The notes: generated by a model from the letters alone, not told the origin. Counted from the first letter of the stretch, positions 1-7,562 are shown. The stretch: 10,879 bases of DNA from Halieaceae bacterium (GCA_902518075.1 CABYEX010000041.1:1-10879), one strand, 5' to 3'. Numbers and translations are program-made.

Positions 1-2
1 TA

Positions 3-725
3 CTAGAGCAGCAGGATCACCTGTCTCCTGCGCGGCCAGTGCCCCCGTCAAAACCTCGCGTGTTGTTTTTGGGGGCGGACCTGTGCCGCTGGTTGGATGG
101 GCATCAGGGATGCGTTTCTGGCGTATCGGCCTTGCTGGCGAGAATGTCCGTTGATGATGCTGTGACATCGCTGAACGCTGAGGCGGTATGCGACATGCTG
201 GTGGTGCATAGCCCATCGCTGACAATGCAGCAAATCAGAGGTATTGAAACGTTGGGTGAGCGCTTGGGTGTGCGCCGTACCATCGTGCTATACCAATTCG
301 GTAACGATCAGTGGTTGGCAGAGCTGCAGCGGATGGGGCACTCAGCGTTTCAGTACCCCATAGAGCCCTCGCAATTGGCTTTTGAAATTGGTCGCAGTCA
401 GGTAGAAAAAGAAACATCGCAAGGCTTCGGTAATTTGTCGGAGTTAATGCCGGCCAAGCCGCGGATATTTAATGACGCTGAACTGCGCGCGGCGGCCGAA
501 GAGAAGATTGTGTTGGACTGTGAGTGCCCGCGGCATCTCTCGGAATTGATCAAGTCCTTGAACGAGTTCGAGACCTACTCCAGCGCCTGTTCGGTAGACA
601 ACTGGAAGGATGCTGCCATTCACGCCAGCATTTACGCCTACACCTGCCAGGCGAGGCACTTGATGGAGAAGGCGCTACAGTCAGCCCTAGAGGGCCGCAC
701 CTTAAATGTGGGGGCTACGCCCTAG
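3..725 (+). CDS. C-terminal part of a probable MerR-type transcriptional regulator (5' partial)
   Basis: The frame is open to the left edge, so the gene very likely starts outside the window. The GTG at 39 is only the first in-window start candidate. The visible protein begins with a Pro-rich linker, then a Rossmann-like alpha/beta segment (starting near PRVLFLGAD). It ends in a helical region containing CECPRHLSELIKSLNEFE and a later run of His, Cys and Arg residues. From memory, this helical tail resembles the C-terminal domain of long MerR-family regulators of marine gammaproteobacteria whose N-terminal winged helix binds DNA. That DNA-binding part is not visible here, so the family call is an inference. 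The stop at 723-725 overlaps by 24 bp the end of the converging exosortase relic. It could instead be another cytosolic sensor protein. Confidence 0.5.
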   Translation, partial: LEQQDHLSPARPVPPSKPRVLFLGADLCRWLDGHQGCVSGVSALLARMSVDDAVTSLNAEAVCDMLVVHSPSLTMQQIRGIETLGERLGVRRTIVLYQFGNDQWLAELQRMGHSAFQYPIEPSQLAFEIGRSQVEKETSQGFGNLSELMPAKPRIFNDAELRAAAEEKIVLDCECPRHLSELIKSLNEFETYSSACSVDNWKDAAIHASIYAYTCQARHLMEKALQSALEGRTLNVGATP

Positions 726-1239
726 CCGAACGCGTCTGATATCGACCCTTGCAGTTGCTGAAACCAGCCACTGCAGACACATAGCGAGAACCACCAGTAC
801 GTCGAGCATGGTGAGTACCGTCCAAAGGCAGAGCCGGAACCATTTGAACACCGTGTAGTTCCATTGGCGAGCATAGAAGAGCGGGATAATGCGCACGATA
901 TTCTGTGCCTGCTCAAAAAGGAAGCCGGCCAGAATGGCGATGATTTTCTGCTTCACCGACTCGGGCAAGGCCACTACGCCCGCTGTCAGTACGATCGCTG
1001 CCTCAATGCCATTGCAACCCGCTCCGATCGATACGGCGCAGCCGCTAGTCGCACGCGCAGGACGCGCCCCTGAGCGATGACTGATCATCGATGGTCAAAA
1101 TGATGGCGGTACTGAGTCCTGAAATCAGCCGCGTGAACGGCTGAATGACCGCCTCTTATCAGGGCTTGAGCATCTCGATGGCAAACAAGCCGCCGAGCAC
1201 ACCACAAAAAAGGGGAGGAAAACGCGCCGAGAAGCTCAG
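702..1239 (-). pseudogene. xrtH: Exosortase H (XrtH-type) pseudogene
   Basis: Exosortases are membrane cysteine transpeptidases that process C-terminal sorting signals; XrtH serves the IPTLxxWG-CTERM type. The longest intact stretch (702-1088) carries the family core: the catalytic Cys in AGCNGIEAA (codon at 1014-1016), the Arg in QNIVRIIPLFY, then FKWFRLCLW. The third catalytic residue, normally His in that last motif, is Arg (codon 834-836). Upstream in another frame the missing N-terminal half is still readable: VLGGLFAIEMLKP, two adjacent in-frame stops (1156-1161), then EAVIQPFTRLISGLSTAII. A frameshift between about 1048 and 1085 is needed to join the two frames. The reconstructed length is about 179 codons, normal for XrtH. 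The expected start overlaps the transporter's stop (CTCTGA, perhaps formerly ATGA), which suggests former translational coupling. Two stops, one frameshift and a lost catalytic residue make a real pseudogene more likely than sequencing error. Confidence 0.8.
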
Positions 1240-2585
1240 AGTACCGACTGCGCCAAAATCACGCCAATGATAACGGGGCAGAGCCATTTCACATAGAAGG
1301 GCCAGATTTTCCAGAACAGGCGCAGCTCGGCATTGGCGTCGTTCTTCTTAAGCTCTCGTAACAGTGTGTCACGCTGCCACAGCCAGCCGGCGAAAATACA
1401 GATCAGTATCCCCAATGTGGGCTGGCTATAGCGAGTGGAGACGGTGATCACCCAGCCAAAGAGGGTGCCAAAGTTTAGGACGATGAGCGCGCTGAAGCCG
1501 GCGATGATGCCTCCGGCGAATGCAGTGGCGCGACGGCGACTGAGCCGGTGGCGCTCAATGAGATAGGCCACTGGGACCTCGAGCATAGATATAGAAGAGG
1601 TCAGGGCTGCGATGCTCATCAAGGCAAAGAAAGCGGTTGCAAGCCAGGTGCCAGCGCCCTCCATGGTGTCGAATAGGGTCGGCAATACTGTGAAGATCAG
1701 CGTGTCCTCAGAAAGGAGGCCGCCTGCGTCATTGAAAATCGCGACTCCACGGGCATCGGCCACATACATCGCAGGCAGTATCAAGAAGCCCGCCAATACC
1801 GCGATGCCTACGTCCACCAGCGCGACCTGTGCGCCGACACTGGGTACGTTTTCAGTATCGTTGAGGTAGGAGCCGTAAATGAGCATGGTGCCCACCCCTA
1901 GAGAAAGTGAGAAAAACGCGCTACCTAGCGCGTCGATGAGTAAGTCACCAGAGAGCACCTTTTCGAAGTCGGGTACCAGATAGACTGCCAGGCCCGTGAG
2001 CGCGCCCTCCAGTGTGAGCACGTAAAGCGCCAGAGCAATCAGCGTAGTGATGAGGAGCGGCATCAAGCGCCGCGACCAACGCTCAATGCCATCTTCAACG
2101 CCTCCAAGGACGACCGCCATGGTGAGCGCCATAAAAAAGAGCATCAGAACCAGGTTTCGGGATAAGTCGAAAGTGATTAACCAGTCACCTGAGGCTTCCA
2201 TACCCGCAGCGCTCAATGGGTAGGAGGCTGCGAAGCCCAGCATCCATCCGGCAACAATGGCATAGAAGCTGAGTATCATGCTGGCCGTTATGAGCCCGCC
2301 CATACCGGTAAGTTGCCCCAGGTTTACTAGCGCGCTCCGCCTAGGGAGCGAGCCCAATGCCATCACCATATTATGGTGGGTATGGCGCCCGATCAGGAGC
2401 TCAGCCATCAGTGCGGGGTAGGCCAGTACAAACGCCAATAACAGATAAGTGATTAAGAAAGCAGCGCCGCCATTACTGGCAGCCTGAGTCGGAAAGCCCC
2501 AAATGTTACCCAAGCCCACCGCGGAACCCGCGGCTGCCAGAATGAAGCCCAATCTCGACCGAAACTCACCTCTTGGTGAAGCCAA
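1236..2585 (-). CDS. Sodium-dependent transporter, NSS/SNF family
   Basis: This is a 449-residue integral membrane protein of the neurotransmitter:sodium symporter family. Members import amino acids or related small solutes with Na+ across the inner membrane; the substrate cannot be told from sequence. The N-terminus has the family's TM1 signature GSAVGLGNIWGFP (about residues 20-32), followed by NGGAAF and a long run of hydrophobic segments consistent with 11-12 helices. In the best-studied member LeuT the corresponding motif carries a gating Arg (WRFP); here it is Gly (WGFP), which points to a divergent subfamily. The start codon is TTG (2583-2585), supported by AAGGGG six bases upstream and the absence of an in-frame ATG before the signature. 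Its end abuts the exosortase H relic, so the two probably formed an operon. Its 5' side diverges from tRNA-Leu. Confidence 0.9.
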   Translation of the reverse strand: MASPRGEFRSRLGFILAAAGSAVGLGNIWGFPTQAASNGGAAFLITYLLLAFVLAYPALMAELLIGRHTHHNMVMALGSLPRRSALVNLGQLTGMGGLITASMILSFYAIVAGWMLGFAASYPLSAAGMEASGDWLITFDLSRNLVLMLFFMALTMAVVLGGVEDGIERWSRRLMPLLITTLIALALYVLTLEGALTGLAVYLVPDFEKVLSGDLLIDALGSAFFSLSLGVGTMLIYGSYLNDTENVPSVGAQVALVDVGIAVLAGFLILPAMYVADARGVAIFNDAGGLLSEDTLIFTVLPTLFDTMEGAGTWLATAFFALMSIAALTSSISMLEVPVAYLIERHRLSRRRATAFAGGIIAGFSALIVLNFGTLFGWVITVSTRYSQPTLGILICIFAGWLWQRDTLLRELKKNDANAELRLFWKIWPFYVKWLCPVIIGVILAQSVL

Positions 2586-2682
2586 GCGCTGCCCCTTGCC
2601 TAACCGTGTTTGCTCGCGATGTTACAGAAAAAGGACTTATTGCGTGCAGGGCAAACAGGTTGGTGGGAGGGCATTTCGGGGC

Positions 2683-2710
2683 TTTGGATTGCTGTTTCGC
2701 GTGGTATCCT
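2683..2710 (+). promoter_or_regulatory. Possible promoter of tRNA-Leu
   Basis: TATCCT at 2705-2710 could be a -10 box, with a weak TTTGGA at 2683-2688 sixteen bases upstream. The bases after it are GC-rich (GCGCGCC), as in stringently controlled stable-RNA promoters. The match to consensus is modest and this is an inference from position. Confidence 0.3.
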
Positions 2711-2735
2711 GCGCGCCCGTTACACCCCACTTTTG

Positions 2736-2823
2736 GCCCGGGTGGTGAAATTGGTAGACACAGGGGACTTAAAATCCCCCGGCCATTGCGGCCGTGCCGG
2801 TTCAAGTCCGGCCCCGGGCACCA
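2736..2823 (+). tRNA. leuZ: tRNA-Leu (UAA anticodon), CCA encoded
   Basis: The acceptor stem GCCCGGG (2736-2742) pairs with CCCGGGC (2813-2819), followed by A and CCA (2821-2823). The anticodon stem GGGGA/TCCCC encloses loop CTTAAAA (2768-2774), giving anticodon UAA. A class II long variable arm (GGCC-ATTGC-GGCC) and T-arm GCCGG/CCGGC around TTCAAGT complete the cloverleaf. The gene lies alone, divergent from the transporter. It is the attachment target of the island that follows: its 3' 57 nt plus two flanking bases are repeated at 7828-7886. Confidence 0.97.
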
Positions 2824-2825
2824 AT
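2767..2825 (+). repeat. Left attachment-type repeat (attL) inside tRNA-Leu
   Basis: The 59 bp from the last base of the 5' anticodon stem through CCA and AT recur ungapped at 7828-7886, with 5 mismatches counted by eye. The identity starts at the anticodon loop, a typical crossover place for tRNA-targeting tyrosine recombinases. The copy here keeps the tRNA functional. Confidence 0.8.
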
Positions 2826-2966
2826 AAAAATAATATAAAACAATACTATAGATTCTTATTTAAATAGCGAGTCGCACACTCTGCTTTTATGCACGGGAGC
2901 GCTAGTGACAAACAGCTTCGTTTCATAATAAAAAGCACGTCAAGCTTATATAGCGGAGAGCTTGGA

Positions 2967-3230
2967 ATGTGTCTGAGAAAAATGGCTCTCATCTGCTTGA
3001 TCTGGTCCCTTCCAAACAGTCTGCAAGCTGACAACACCTCTAGCATTGACGAAGCGCTCAGCCGGCCCGTGGTCGACGGGCGTCTAAATATGACTATCGG
3101 CGTATTGGGCGACGCAGATGGTCTCACTTACGGGAATGCATATGGGTTTACGCGCCTCGACCGACGTATTCCTGCCGAAGTGGATTCAACAGTCACAACG
3201 GCAGTTAGCTCTTCCCGATTTGCAAGTTAA
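2967..3230 (+). pseudogene. N-terminal fragment of a secreted beta-lactamase-type serine hydrolase
   Basis: The start is ATG at 2967 (GGAG nine bases upstream). It gives a signal peptide (MCLRKMALICLIWSLPNSLQA) followed by IDEALSRPVVDGRLNM, then GDADGLTYGNAYGF. This is the pattern of the N-terminal strand-helix unit of class C-like serine hydrolases (beta-lactamase superfamily), in which a helix of the form IDxxLxxAV is followed by DxxGxxYxxxxG. The reading frame ends at SRFAS followed by TAA. In the family, FRIASMTK is where the catalytic SxxK motif lies, so the fragment stops right after the presumed nucleophile and has no Lys and no catalytic domain. At 87 residues against several hundred for the family, it is a truncated relic or a secreted remnant. 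It is the first gene inside the tRNA-bounded island. Confidence 0.5.
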
Positions 3231-3281
3231 CGACTCTTTGGTAGCTTTAGTTTTGGACTTGTCTTTGAATTGCGGATCTAT

Positions 3282-4145
3282 ATGAGCCTTTTGAAACCGT
3301 TTTTGACGCTCTCTATTTTTATCGCTGGCGCGGTGAGCGTGGGCGATACAGTGAATGCCTCAACCGAGGCACTTTCGGTTGTACTAGAGCAACAACCAGA
3401 GAGTGTCAAAGCTCGGTACCCTGACAGAAAACCCCTTGAAACCATTGGATTCTTTGACATTAAGCCTGGGATGGTAGTGGTAGAAGCACTACCGGGATCT
3501 GGTTGGTATTCAAGGATTCTATCGCCTTACCTAGGACAGCAAGGGGTCGTCATTGGAGCGATGTATGCTAACGATATGTTGCCCTTATTTGGAATGTTCT
3601 CTGAGGAGCGTCTGAAGGAACTGGAGAGTTGGACGGACGATTGGCCTGTGGAAGCGAGATCTTGGGTACCCGAGCATTCTGCACAGTTCGATGCTATGGA
3701 GTTCGGCTCCCTGCCTGTGTCGATGTACGGCAGGGCAGATGCAGTGCTTTTCATAAGAGCGCTGCACAATCTAGCTCGTTTTGGAGGCCACAGAGATTAC
3801 CTATCTGAGGCTCTTGTCGACGCATTAATGCTCTTGAAGCCAGGAGGCACCCTTGGGGTGGTCCAACACAGGGCTCCCAGCCAAGCGGCCGAGGATTGGG
3901 CAAACGGATCCAATGGTTATTTGAAGGAGAGCTTTGTAATTCAAGCTGCTCAGAAGGCGGGATTCGAGTTCGTGGATAGGTCGGATCATAACTCCAACAA
4001 AAAGGACAGGCCTACAGAGGAGGACATGGTATGGCGGCTACCTCCAACTTTGGCAGGGAGTGAGGGTAACTCAGACCGAACCTCTGAGATGCTGGCTATC
4101 GGCGAATCTGACCGCATGACCCTCAAGTTCAGGAAGCCCCTGTGA
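3282..4145 (+). CDS. Exported methyltransferase-like protein (COG4798 type)
   Basis: The protein has 287 residues from the ATG at 3282; a TTG at 3270 would add four residues. Residues 1-26 look like a signal peptide ending in VNA. Then comes the family pattern RYPDRKPLETIGFFDIKPGM, a SAM-binding motif I of the form VVEALPGSGWYS (about 67-78), LKPGGTLGVVQH (about 175-186), and a C-terminal KDRP...WRLPPTL with a terminal LKFRKPL. This order matches the predicted methyltransferases of COG4798, class I Rossmann-fold proteins that usually carry signal peptides. Their substrate is unknown and SAM supply outside the cytoplasm is unexplained. Length is normal for the family and the frame looks intact. 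It is followed by repeat R1 rather than by another gene, so it is probably transcribed alone or with the hydrolase fragment. Confidence 0.8.
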   Translation: MSLLKPFLTLSIFIAGAVSVGDTVNASTEALSVVLEQQPESVKARYPDRKPLETIGFFDIKPGMVVVEALPGSGWYSRILSPYLGQQGVVIGAMYANDMLPLFGMFSEERLKELESWTDDWPVEARSWVPEHSAQFDAMEFGSLPVSMYGRADAVLFIRALHNLARFGGHRDYLSEALVDALMLLKPGGTLGVVQHRAPSQAAEDWANGSNGYLKESFVIQAAQKAGFEFVDRSDHNSNKKDRPTEEDMVWRLPPTLAGSEGNSDRTSEMLAIGESDRMTLKFRKPL

Positions 4146-4227
4146 TAGTAAGGCAGTTAGCCGCCCAGGGAGTGTTTCTACTGACATCCTGCTGACACGA
4201 AGGAGCGGCTCGACGGCAAATTGGTAA

Positions 4228-4342
4228 CCCCAATTCCACCCCCTGATATATCTGGGCGGTAACCATCACAATCACAACGACGGTTAGCCCCCCCTTCTGG
4301 GGGGGTGTATTTGGTCAGGTGGTGAGGCAGGGCAGCATGCCG
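4228..4342 (+). repeat. Interspersed repeat copy R1 (hairpin-forming)
   Basis: The core is TATATCTGGGCGGTAACC and the following ATCACAATCACAAC. GGGC (4254-4257) pairs with GCCC (4287-4290), and TAACC (4260-4264) with GGTTA (4282-4286), leaving a two-base GG bulge and a 17-nt loop. A second hairpin, C7-TTCT-G7 (4288-4305), follows. The tail 4313-4342 (GTCAGGTGGTGAGGCAGGGC and on) matches R5 at 28 of 30 positions. The left flank CCAATTCCACCCCCT is shared with R2. The stretch 4146-4477 otherwise contains no gene I can support. Confidence 0.85.
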
Positions 4343-4420
4343 AAACGGCTCTCTCGGGTAGCTTTGGCTGGCCGCTTTACCGCCGCAGTGAGCAGGGTAG
4401 GCGTCCGAACCCGAGTTTCC

Positions 4421-4451
4421 CTGACATGCCACCTAAAATGAAGGTAGCCAT
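4421..4451 (+). promoter_or_regulatory. Box shared upstream of two genes (copy 1)
   Basis: CTGACATG, then CC about 1-3 bases on, ATG, and GGTAGCCAT are repeated at 8667-8695, also after a repeat copy and before a plus-strand gene. Here it lies 27 bp before the ATG at 4478. It may be a promoter or binding site, or simply the outer end of the repeat; the function is unknown. Confidence 0.35.
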
Positions 4452-4477
4452 TTGATACGTTGAGAGAGAGGCAATCC

Positions 4478-5590
4478 ATGCAGAGAAGAAAGCTAGTACA
4501 GAGGCAAAAGTTCCCTCCGAGTCGCGCCGCCGTCTGGTGGCTGCTTGTTTCGTGCGTCGGTGTGTCTTCGATGAGCTATTCGAACTTAAGAGCAGCCGAA
4601 ACTCCTGAAATTACCAAATTGGAGCTTACAAATGCTCTCGCAGGCTGGATTAGCACCGGCATCTCCTTGGAGGTCGGTGATCCATTTGAAGTTGATGCGA
4701 GGGGCGTGTGGGACGCAGAAGGTCTTATTCTGGCGCCTCGACACGTCCTCTGGTACCGAGTAAGTGAGGATGGGACGGCAAGAAATTTTCCGAGTGATGA
4801 TCTATTTGCGGTGAGCGAGGCAAGTGGAGAGCTTGAGATCGCTATTCGCCCACCAAGCTTTTACTGGTTTGACAAACAGGGCACTTTTCCACCGGAGATC
4901 CTTGAGGCGCCTGAAGTTGCAGTATCTTTCACTGTAGAGATACAGCAATCAGGTGCGTTGTATAGCATGCGGCAAAGTGAAGCTGGTAAGAAGCTAAGTC
5001 AGAATTTCCGCCACTCAGAAGACAGACCGCCGAAGGATTTTAAATACCTTACTATTCTTGGAGAGTCAGAAGTTTGGAGTGGTCGAGTTGTAAACAACGA
5101 ATACTTTGTTTCTGCAAGCTTGGAAGATGACGTTGGCATAATAAAAATGCCAGTCAACATAGAGCTCTCTGACAGCATGCTATTTTCTTTCGACTGGCTT
5201 TATCACTCACTACCAGCTGTGGCTCCGGAGACGTCGGTAGTGGGCCACGATTATCTGAGTATTGCATTGGAATTTGACAACGGTCAGGATTTAACTTGGA
5301 TGTGGAGCAAATTTTTGGCGAAGGGCACAAGTTTTACATGCCCACTGCCTTGGTGGAGTGAGAGAGAGACTCATTATGTTCTCGACAGTGGCTCTGATGG
5401 TTTGGGTAAATGGAAGTCGCACAGCAGAAACATCCTAGATGATTACGCCGAAGCGGTGGCGGGGGACCCCCCAAAAAAGATTGTGGGTATTTGGCTGATA
5501 GCGAACAATCTGTTCGCAAAACAGGACGCGTCTGCGAGCTTTCGCAATATCACCCTCACGGACGAGGACGAACAGGTATTTTCCTACTGA
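4478..5590 (+). CDS. Secreted DUF3047 protein with N-terminal lectin-like beta domain
   Basis: The start is ATG at 4478, supported by GAGAGG six bases upstream; an in-frame TTG lies at 4460. The protein has 370 residues. Residues 1-40 form a basic, hydrophobic signal peptide (core AAVWWLLVSCVGVSS, likely cleaved at LRAA). Residues about 45-130 contain NALAGWISTGISLEVGDPFE and GVWD, a pattern reminiscent of the PA-IL (LecA)-like sugar-binding sandwich, in which TxGIxLxxGDxV precedes a GxW. Residues about 200-362 resemble DUF3047, with DWLYHSLP, DYLSIALEF, LTWMWS, LPWWSE, HYVLDSG, GKWKSHSRNILDDYAEA and PPKKIVGIWLIANN in order. DUF3047 has no settled function. A role in binding cell-surface or environmental glycans is an inference. 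A small membrane-protein frame starts 39 bp after the stop. Confidence 0.75.
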   Translation: MQRRKLVQRQKFPPSRAAVWWLLVSCVGVSSMSYSNLRAAETPEITKLELTNALAGWISTGISLEVGDPFEVDARGVWDAEGLILAPRHVLWYRVSEDGTARNFPSDDLFAVSEASGELEIAIRPPSFYWFDKQGTFPPEILEAPEVAVSFTVEIQQSGALYSMRQSEAGKKLSQNFRHSEDRPPKDFKYLTILGESEVWSGRVVNNEYFVSASLEDDVGIIKMPVNIELSDSMLFSFDWLYHSLPAVAPETSVVGHDYLSIALEFDNGQDLTWMWSKFLAKGTSFTCPLPWWSERETHYVLDSGSDGLGKWKSHSRNILDDYAEAVAGDPPKKIVGIWLIANNLFAKQDASASFRNITLTDEDEQVFSY

Positions 5591-5629
5591 TGCGAAACCC
5601 CCTGCAGGAGTGCAGTTGAAGGCTACCCA

Positions 5630-5797
5630 GTGGAATCAAGTAAGTCGTTCTACATATTCTGCGGGTTAGTAGTTACTGTCGTTGGCATCGGTGGGGGCAG
5701 CGCGGCTGCAGCAGACGGGTATGTGGCAGGCGTCGCAGTACTCTTAATCAGCATCCCGCTCGCTGGTTTGTGTTTCGCTTTGGCTCTACGTGACTGA
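5630..5797 (+). CDS. Small two-helix membrane protein (55 aa), hypothetical
   Basis: The frame starts at GTG 5630 with GAAGG seven bases upstream and runs 55 codons to TGA. It encodes a short polar N-terminus (MESSKS), a first hydrophobic segment (FYIFCGLVVTVVGIGGG), a short polar Asp-Gly-Tyr turn, a second segment (VAGVAVLLISIPLAGLCFAL) and a basic/acidic end (ALRD). This clean two-helix hairpin with a plausible ribosome site argues for a real gene although it is short. It lies 39 bp after the DUF3047 gene on the same strand and just before repeat R2, so co-transcription is likely. I do not recognise a family. It could be a chance frame. Confidence 0.5.
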   Translation: MESSKSFYIFCGLVVTVVGIGGGSAAAADGYVAGVAVLLISIPLAGLCFALALRD

Positions 5798-5817
5798 AAA
5801 GAACTTTCCGGGATTTG

Positions 5818-6030
5818 CCCAATTCCACCCCCTAATGTATCTGGGTGGTAACCTTCGCAATCACTACGGCAGTTAGCCCCCCCCCGGGGGGGGTGTTCTA
5901 GTGACAAATAGGTGACACCCCCAGTTAGACCCAACGCGGCTCAGTACAGCAAGAATGGCGTGATAACTAGAGTTCGTGTTGCGATGAGCGGTACTGAAAT
6001 CTAACGGGAGTAGGGTGCCAAGCATTTAAA
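5818..6030 (+). repeat. Interspersed repeat copy R2, long form
   Basis: R2 shares the left flank CCAATTCCACCCCCT with R1 and the core (TGTATCTGGGTGGTAACC ... CAGTTAGCCCC). TAAC (5849-5852) pairs with GTTA (5872-5875), and GGGT with GCCC. A C9G8 palindrome follows (5877-5893). The long tail TGTTCTAGTGAC through CCCAACGCGGCTCAGTACAG to AACGGGAGTAGGGTGCCAAG aligns with R3 over its whole length, roughly three quarters identical by eye. It contains a second dyad, TCAGTAC/GTACTGA. It stops at GCATTTAAA, the same point where R3 enters the tRNA fragment. Confidence 0.85.
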
Positions 6031-6144
6031 CCTTCTTTACCGTTGAGATCTTTCCAGTTGAGGTCCAGCATTGGGCATAAACCAAGGGATAAACGAAACC
6101 TGCGTTGTTAAATTTTCTCTTAGGTCTATCTGAGGAAGCCCGGA

Positions 6145-6909
6145 ATGTGCGATCAAGAGGTTACCGCTATTTTGCAGGGCCGTATCGGGTCAAAAAGATT
6201 GCCTGGCAAAGTCCTGCTCCCATTAATGGGCAAGGCCGTTATGCATCATGTTTACGATCGACTTTTATATTGCTCAAGCATAAACCGAATTATTGTTGCG
6301 ACGAGCGTCTCGCCAGAGGACGATCCAATAGCAGAGTTATTTACTTCGCTTGACGTGCCAGTTTTCAGGGGAAGTCTTGAGGATCCTCTTGATCGCTATT
6401 ATCAGGCTGCCTGTGCCTATGGTGCGAGTAACATTGTCAGAGTAATGGCCGACTGTCCATTGCTGGATCCCTCCACCATTGATGAGGTCGTCGCGGTATA
6501 TCAGTCAGGTAACTATGATTTGTGTCGTTTGGAAGGCGAATTTCCCACGGGACTGGACACTACGGTATTGTCCCTCGATTCGTTACGCGCTGCATGGTCA
6601 GGAGCTGAGAAGAGATCGGAGAGGGAGCATATAACTCCATTCATAACGGACAGGCCGAGCTTGTTTAGAATCGGGCGTTTAGAAAAGTTCCAAGGGCTTT
6701 ATCACCACAGATGGGTGATGGATCATCCAGAAGATTACCAGTTTGTAAAAATGGTTTATCAGGGTCTGTATAAATCTGGTCAACTCTTTGATTATCAGGA
6801 CGTCTTGAAGTTTTTGGATGAGCGGCCGGACGTTGTCAGCCTGAATTCAACTATACCTAGAGACCAAGGGTATATCTCTGCACTATCCGAAGAGGCGTCC
6901 CAGACGTAG
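6145..6909 (+). CDS. SpsF/NeuA-family cytidylyltransferase
   Basis: The protein has 254 residues with ATG at 6145 and AGGAAG shortly upstream. It shows the signature of CMP-sugar synthetases of the SpsF group (COG1861): the nucleotide-binding loop QGRIGSKRLPGKVL (11-24), FRGSLEDPLDRYY (about 74-86), the metal-site motif MADCPLLDP (101-109), FPTGLDT (133-139), REHITPFI (160-167) and HRWVMDHPEDY (188-198). Such enzymes transfer CMP from CTP to a nonulosonic or related acid sugar, in the cytoplasm, for surface polysaccharide or flagellin glycosylation. Here there are no sugar-biosynthesis neighbours: it is a lone gene between R2 and a minus-strand NTF2-like gene. The motifs are intact and the length is normal, so an active enzyme is likely, but its sugar partner is unknown. 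Confidence 0.88.
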   Translation: MCDQEVTAILQGRIGSKRLPGKVLLPLMGKAVMHHVYDRLLYCSSINRIIVATSVSPEDDPIAELFTSLDVPVFRGSLEDPLDRYYQAACAYGASNIVRVMADCPLLDPSTIDEVVAVYQSGNYDLCRLEGEFPTGLDTTVLSLDSLRAAWSGAEKRSEREHITPFITDRPSLFRIGRLEKFQGLYHHRWVMDHPEDYQFVKMVYQGLYKSGQLFDYQDVLKFLDERPDVVSLNSTIPRDQGYISALSEEASQT

Positions 6910-7076
6910 ATACTTACATCGGAGAGCAATTATTAACAACCCACACGTCGCTTGTTTGAAGGTGGGATCCGCAAACTTAAGCGTGCGAGAGCAGACGAAT
7001 TTGTAATTATCTCGCAATTCTGCCGTTTCTGATGTTGTTCTCTCTGGCAAGCACGGCGCAGATAGCTCTCGCTTGA

Positions 7077-7562
7077 TCAATCTATCACCGCCCACTTATG
7101 CAGTCTTATACGCCAGTTTCCGTCGTTGTCTCGTATCAAGACATCAAGATAGTCAGCCGTTGTCTCTTGCTGCGTAAATGAACCCTCGGCGAGGGAGATT
7201 GTTGGATCAATCGTAGACCTTTGGATTGTGTACACGTATTCCACCAATGCAGTATCGCCCAGCATCGTCACTTCAGGACTTTTCTTTATTGTGATGTGGT
7301 GATTTGCGCTGGCAAATGCCATCGCCATCAAGGAAAGGTAATTTTTTTTACCATTGATTCCGTCTGCACCAGGTGGCCGGAGACTTGCATCGGCGTGCAG
7401 ATATTTCGAATAGCGGCTCAAGTCGCTTGTCTCTATGGCTAATCGCAAGTCCGCATACATTTTATTGATGGTATCTGTCGTTGTGTCGCCATTGGCGCTC
7501 GCAAAAGCAAAGTCCGATAACAGTACAAGAGCAAGAAGAGCGATTGCTATCCGAGGCTTCAT
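7077..7562 (-). CDS. Secreted NTF2/SnoaL-like protein (161 aa)
   Basis: I chose the ATG at 7560-7562 because GGAG lies eight bases upstream and it begins a clean signal peptide (MKPRIAIALLALVLLSDFAFA). A further upstream start at 7610 would put 16 polar residues before it. The mature part begins with the helix INKMYADLRLAIETSDLSRYSKYLHADA, followed by alternating strands (GDTALVEYVYTIQR, TADYLDVLIRDNDGNWRIRLHKWAV). This is the layout of NTF2-like/SnoaL or DUF4440 proteins, cone-shaped folds that bind small ligands or act as isomerases. I see no residues that fix a substrate. It is convergent with the cytidylyltransferase, with 167 bp between the two stops; I see no strong terminator there. 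Its start faces repeat R3. Confidence 0.7.
   Translation of the reverse strand: MKPRIAIALLALVLLSDFAFASANGDTTTDTINKMYADLRLAIETSDLSRYSKYLHADASLRPPGADGINGKKNYLSLMAMAFASANHHITIKKSPEVTMLGDTALVEYVYTIQRSTIDPTISLAEGSFTQQETTADYLDVLIRDNDGNWRIRLHKWAVID

Noticed and set aside
2610..2867. Plus-strand frames running through the tRNA-Leu gene
   Set aside because: They read through the tRNA and its promoter region and have no coding signal.
2846..3127. A minus-strand frame opposite the beta-lactamase fragment
   Set aside because: It is antisense to the frame with a signal peptide and Shine-Dalgarno sequence, and it shows no domain pattern.
4288..4311. C7-TTCT-G7 hairpin of R1 as a Rho-independent terminator for the methyltransferase gene
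   Set aside because: It is followed by TGTATTTGG rather than a U-run, and it is part of a repeat also found at sites where no gene ends nearby, so termination is possible but not supported.
4178..5934. Minus-strand frames over R1 (4178-4432) and R2 (5650-5934) that share a GGAN-RCD-EGY-like peptide
   Set aside because: The shared peptide is just the translation of the common repeat. There is no ribosome site, and the R2 frame is antisense to a better small membrane-protein frame.
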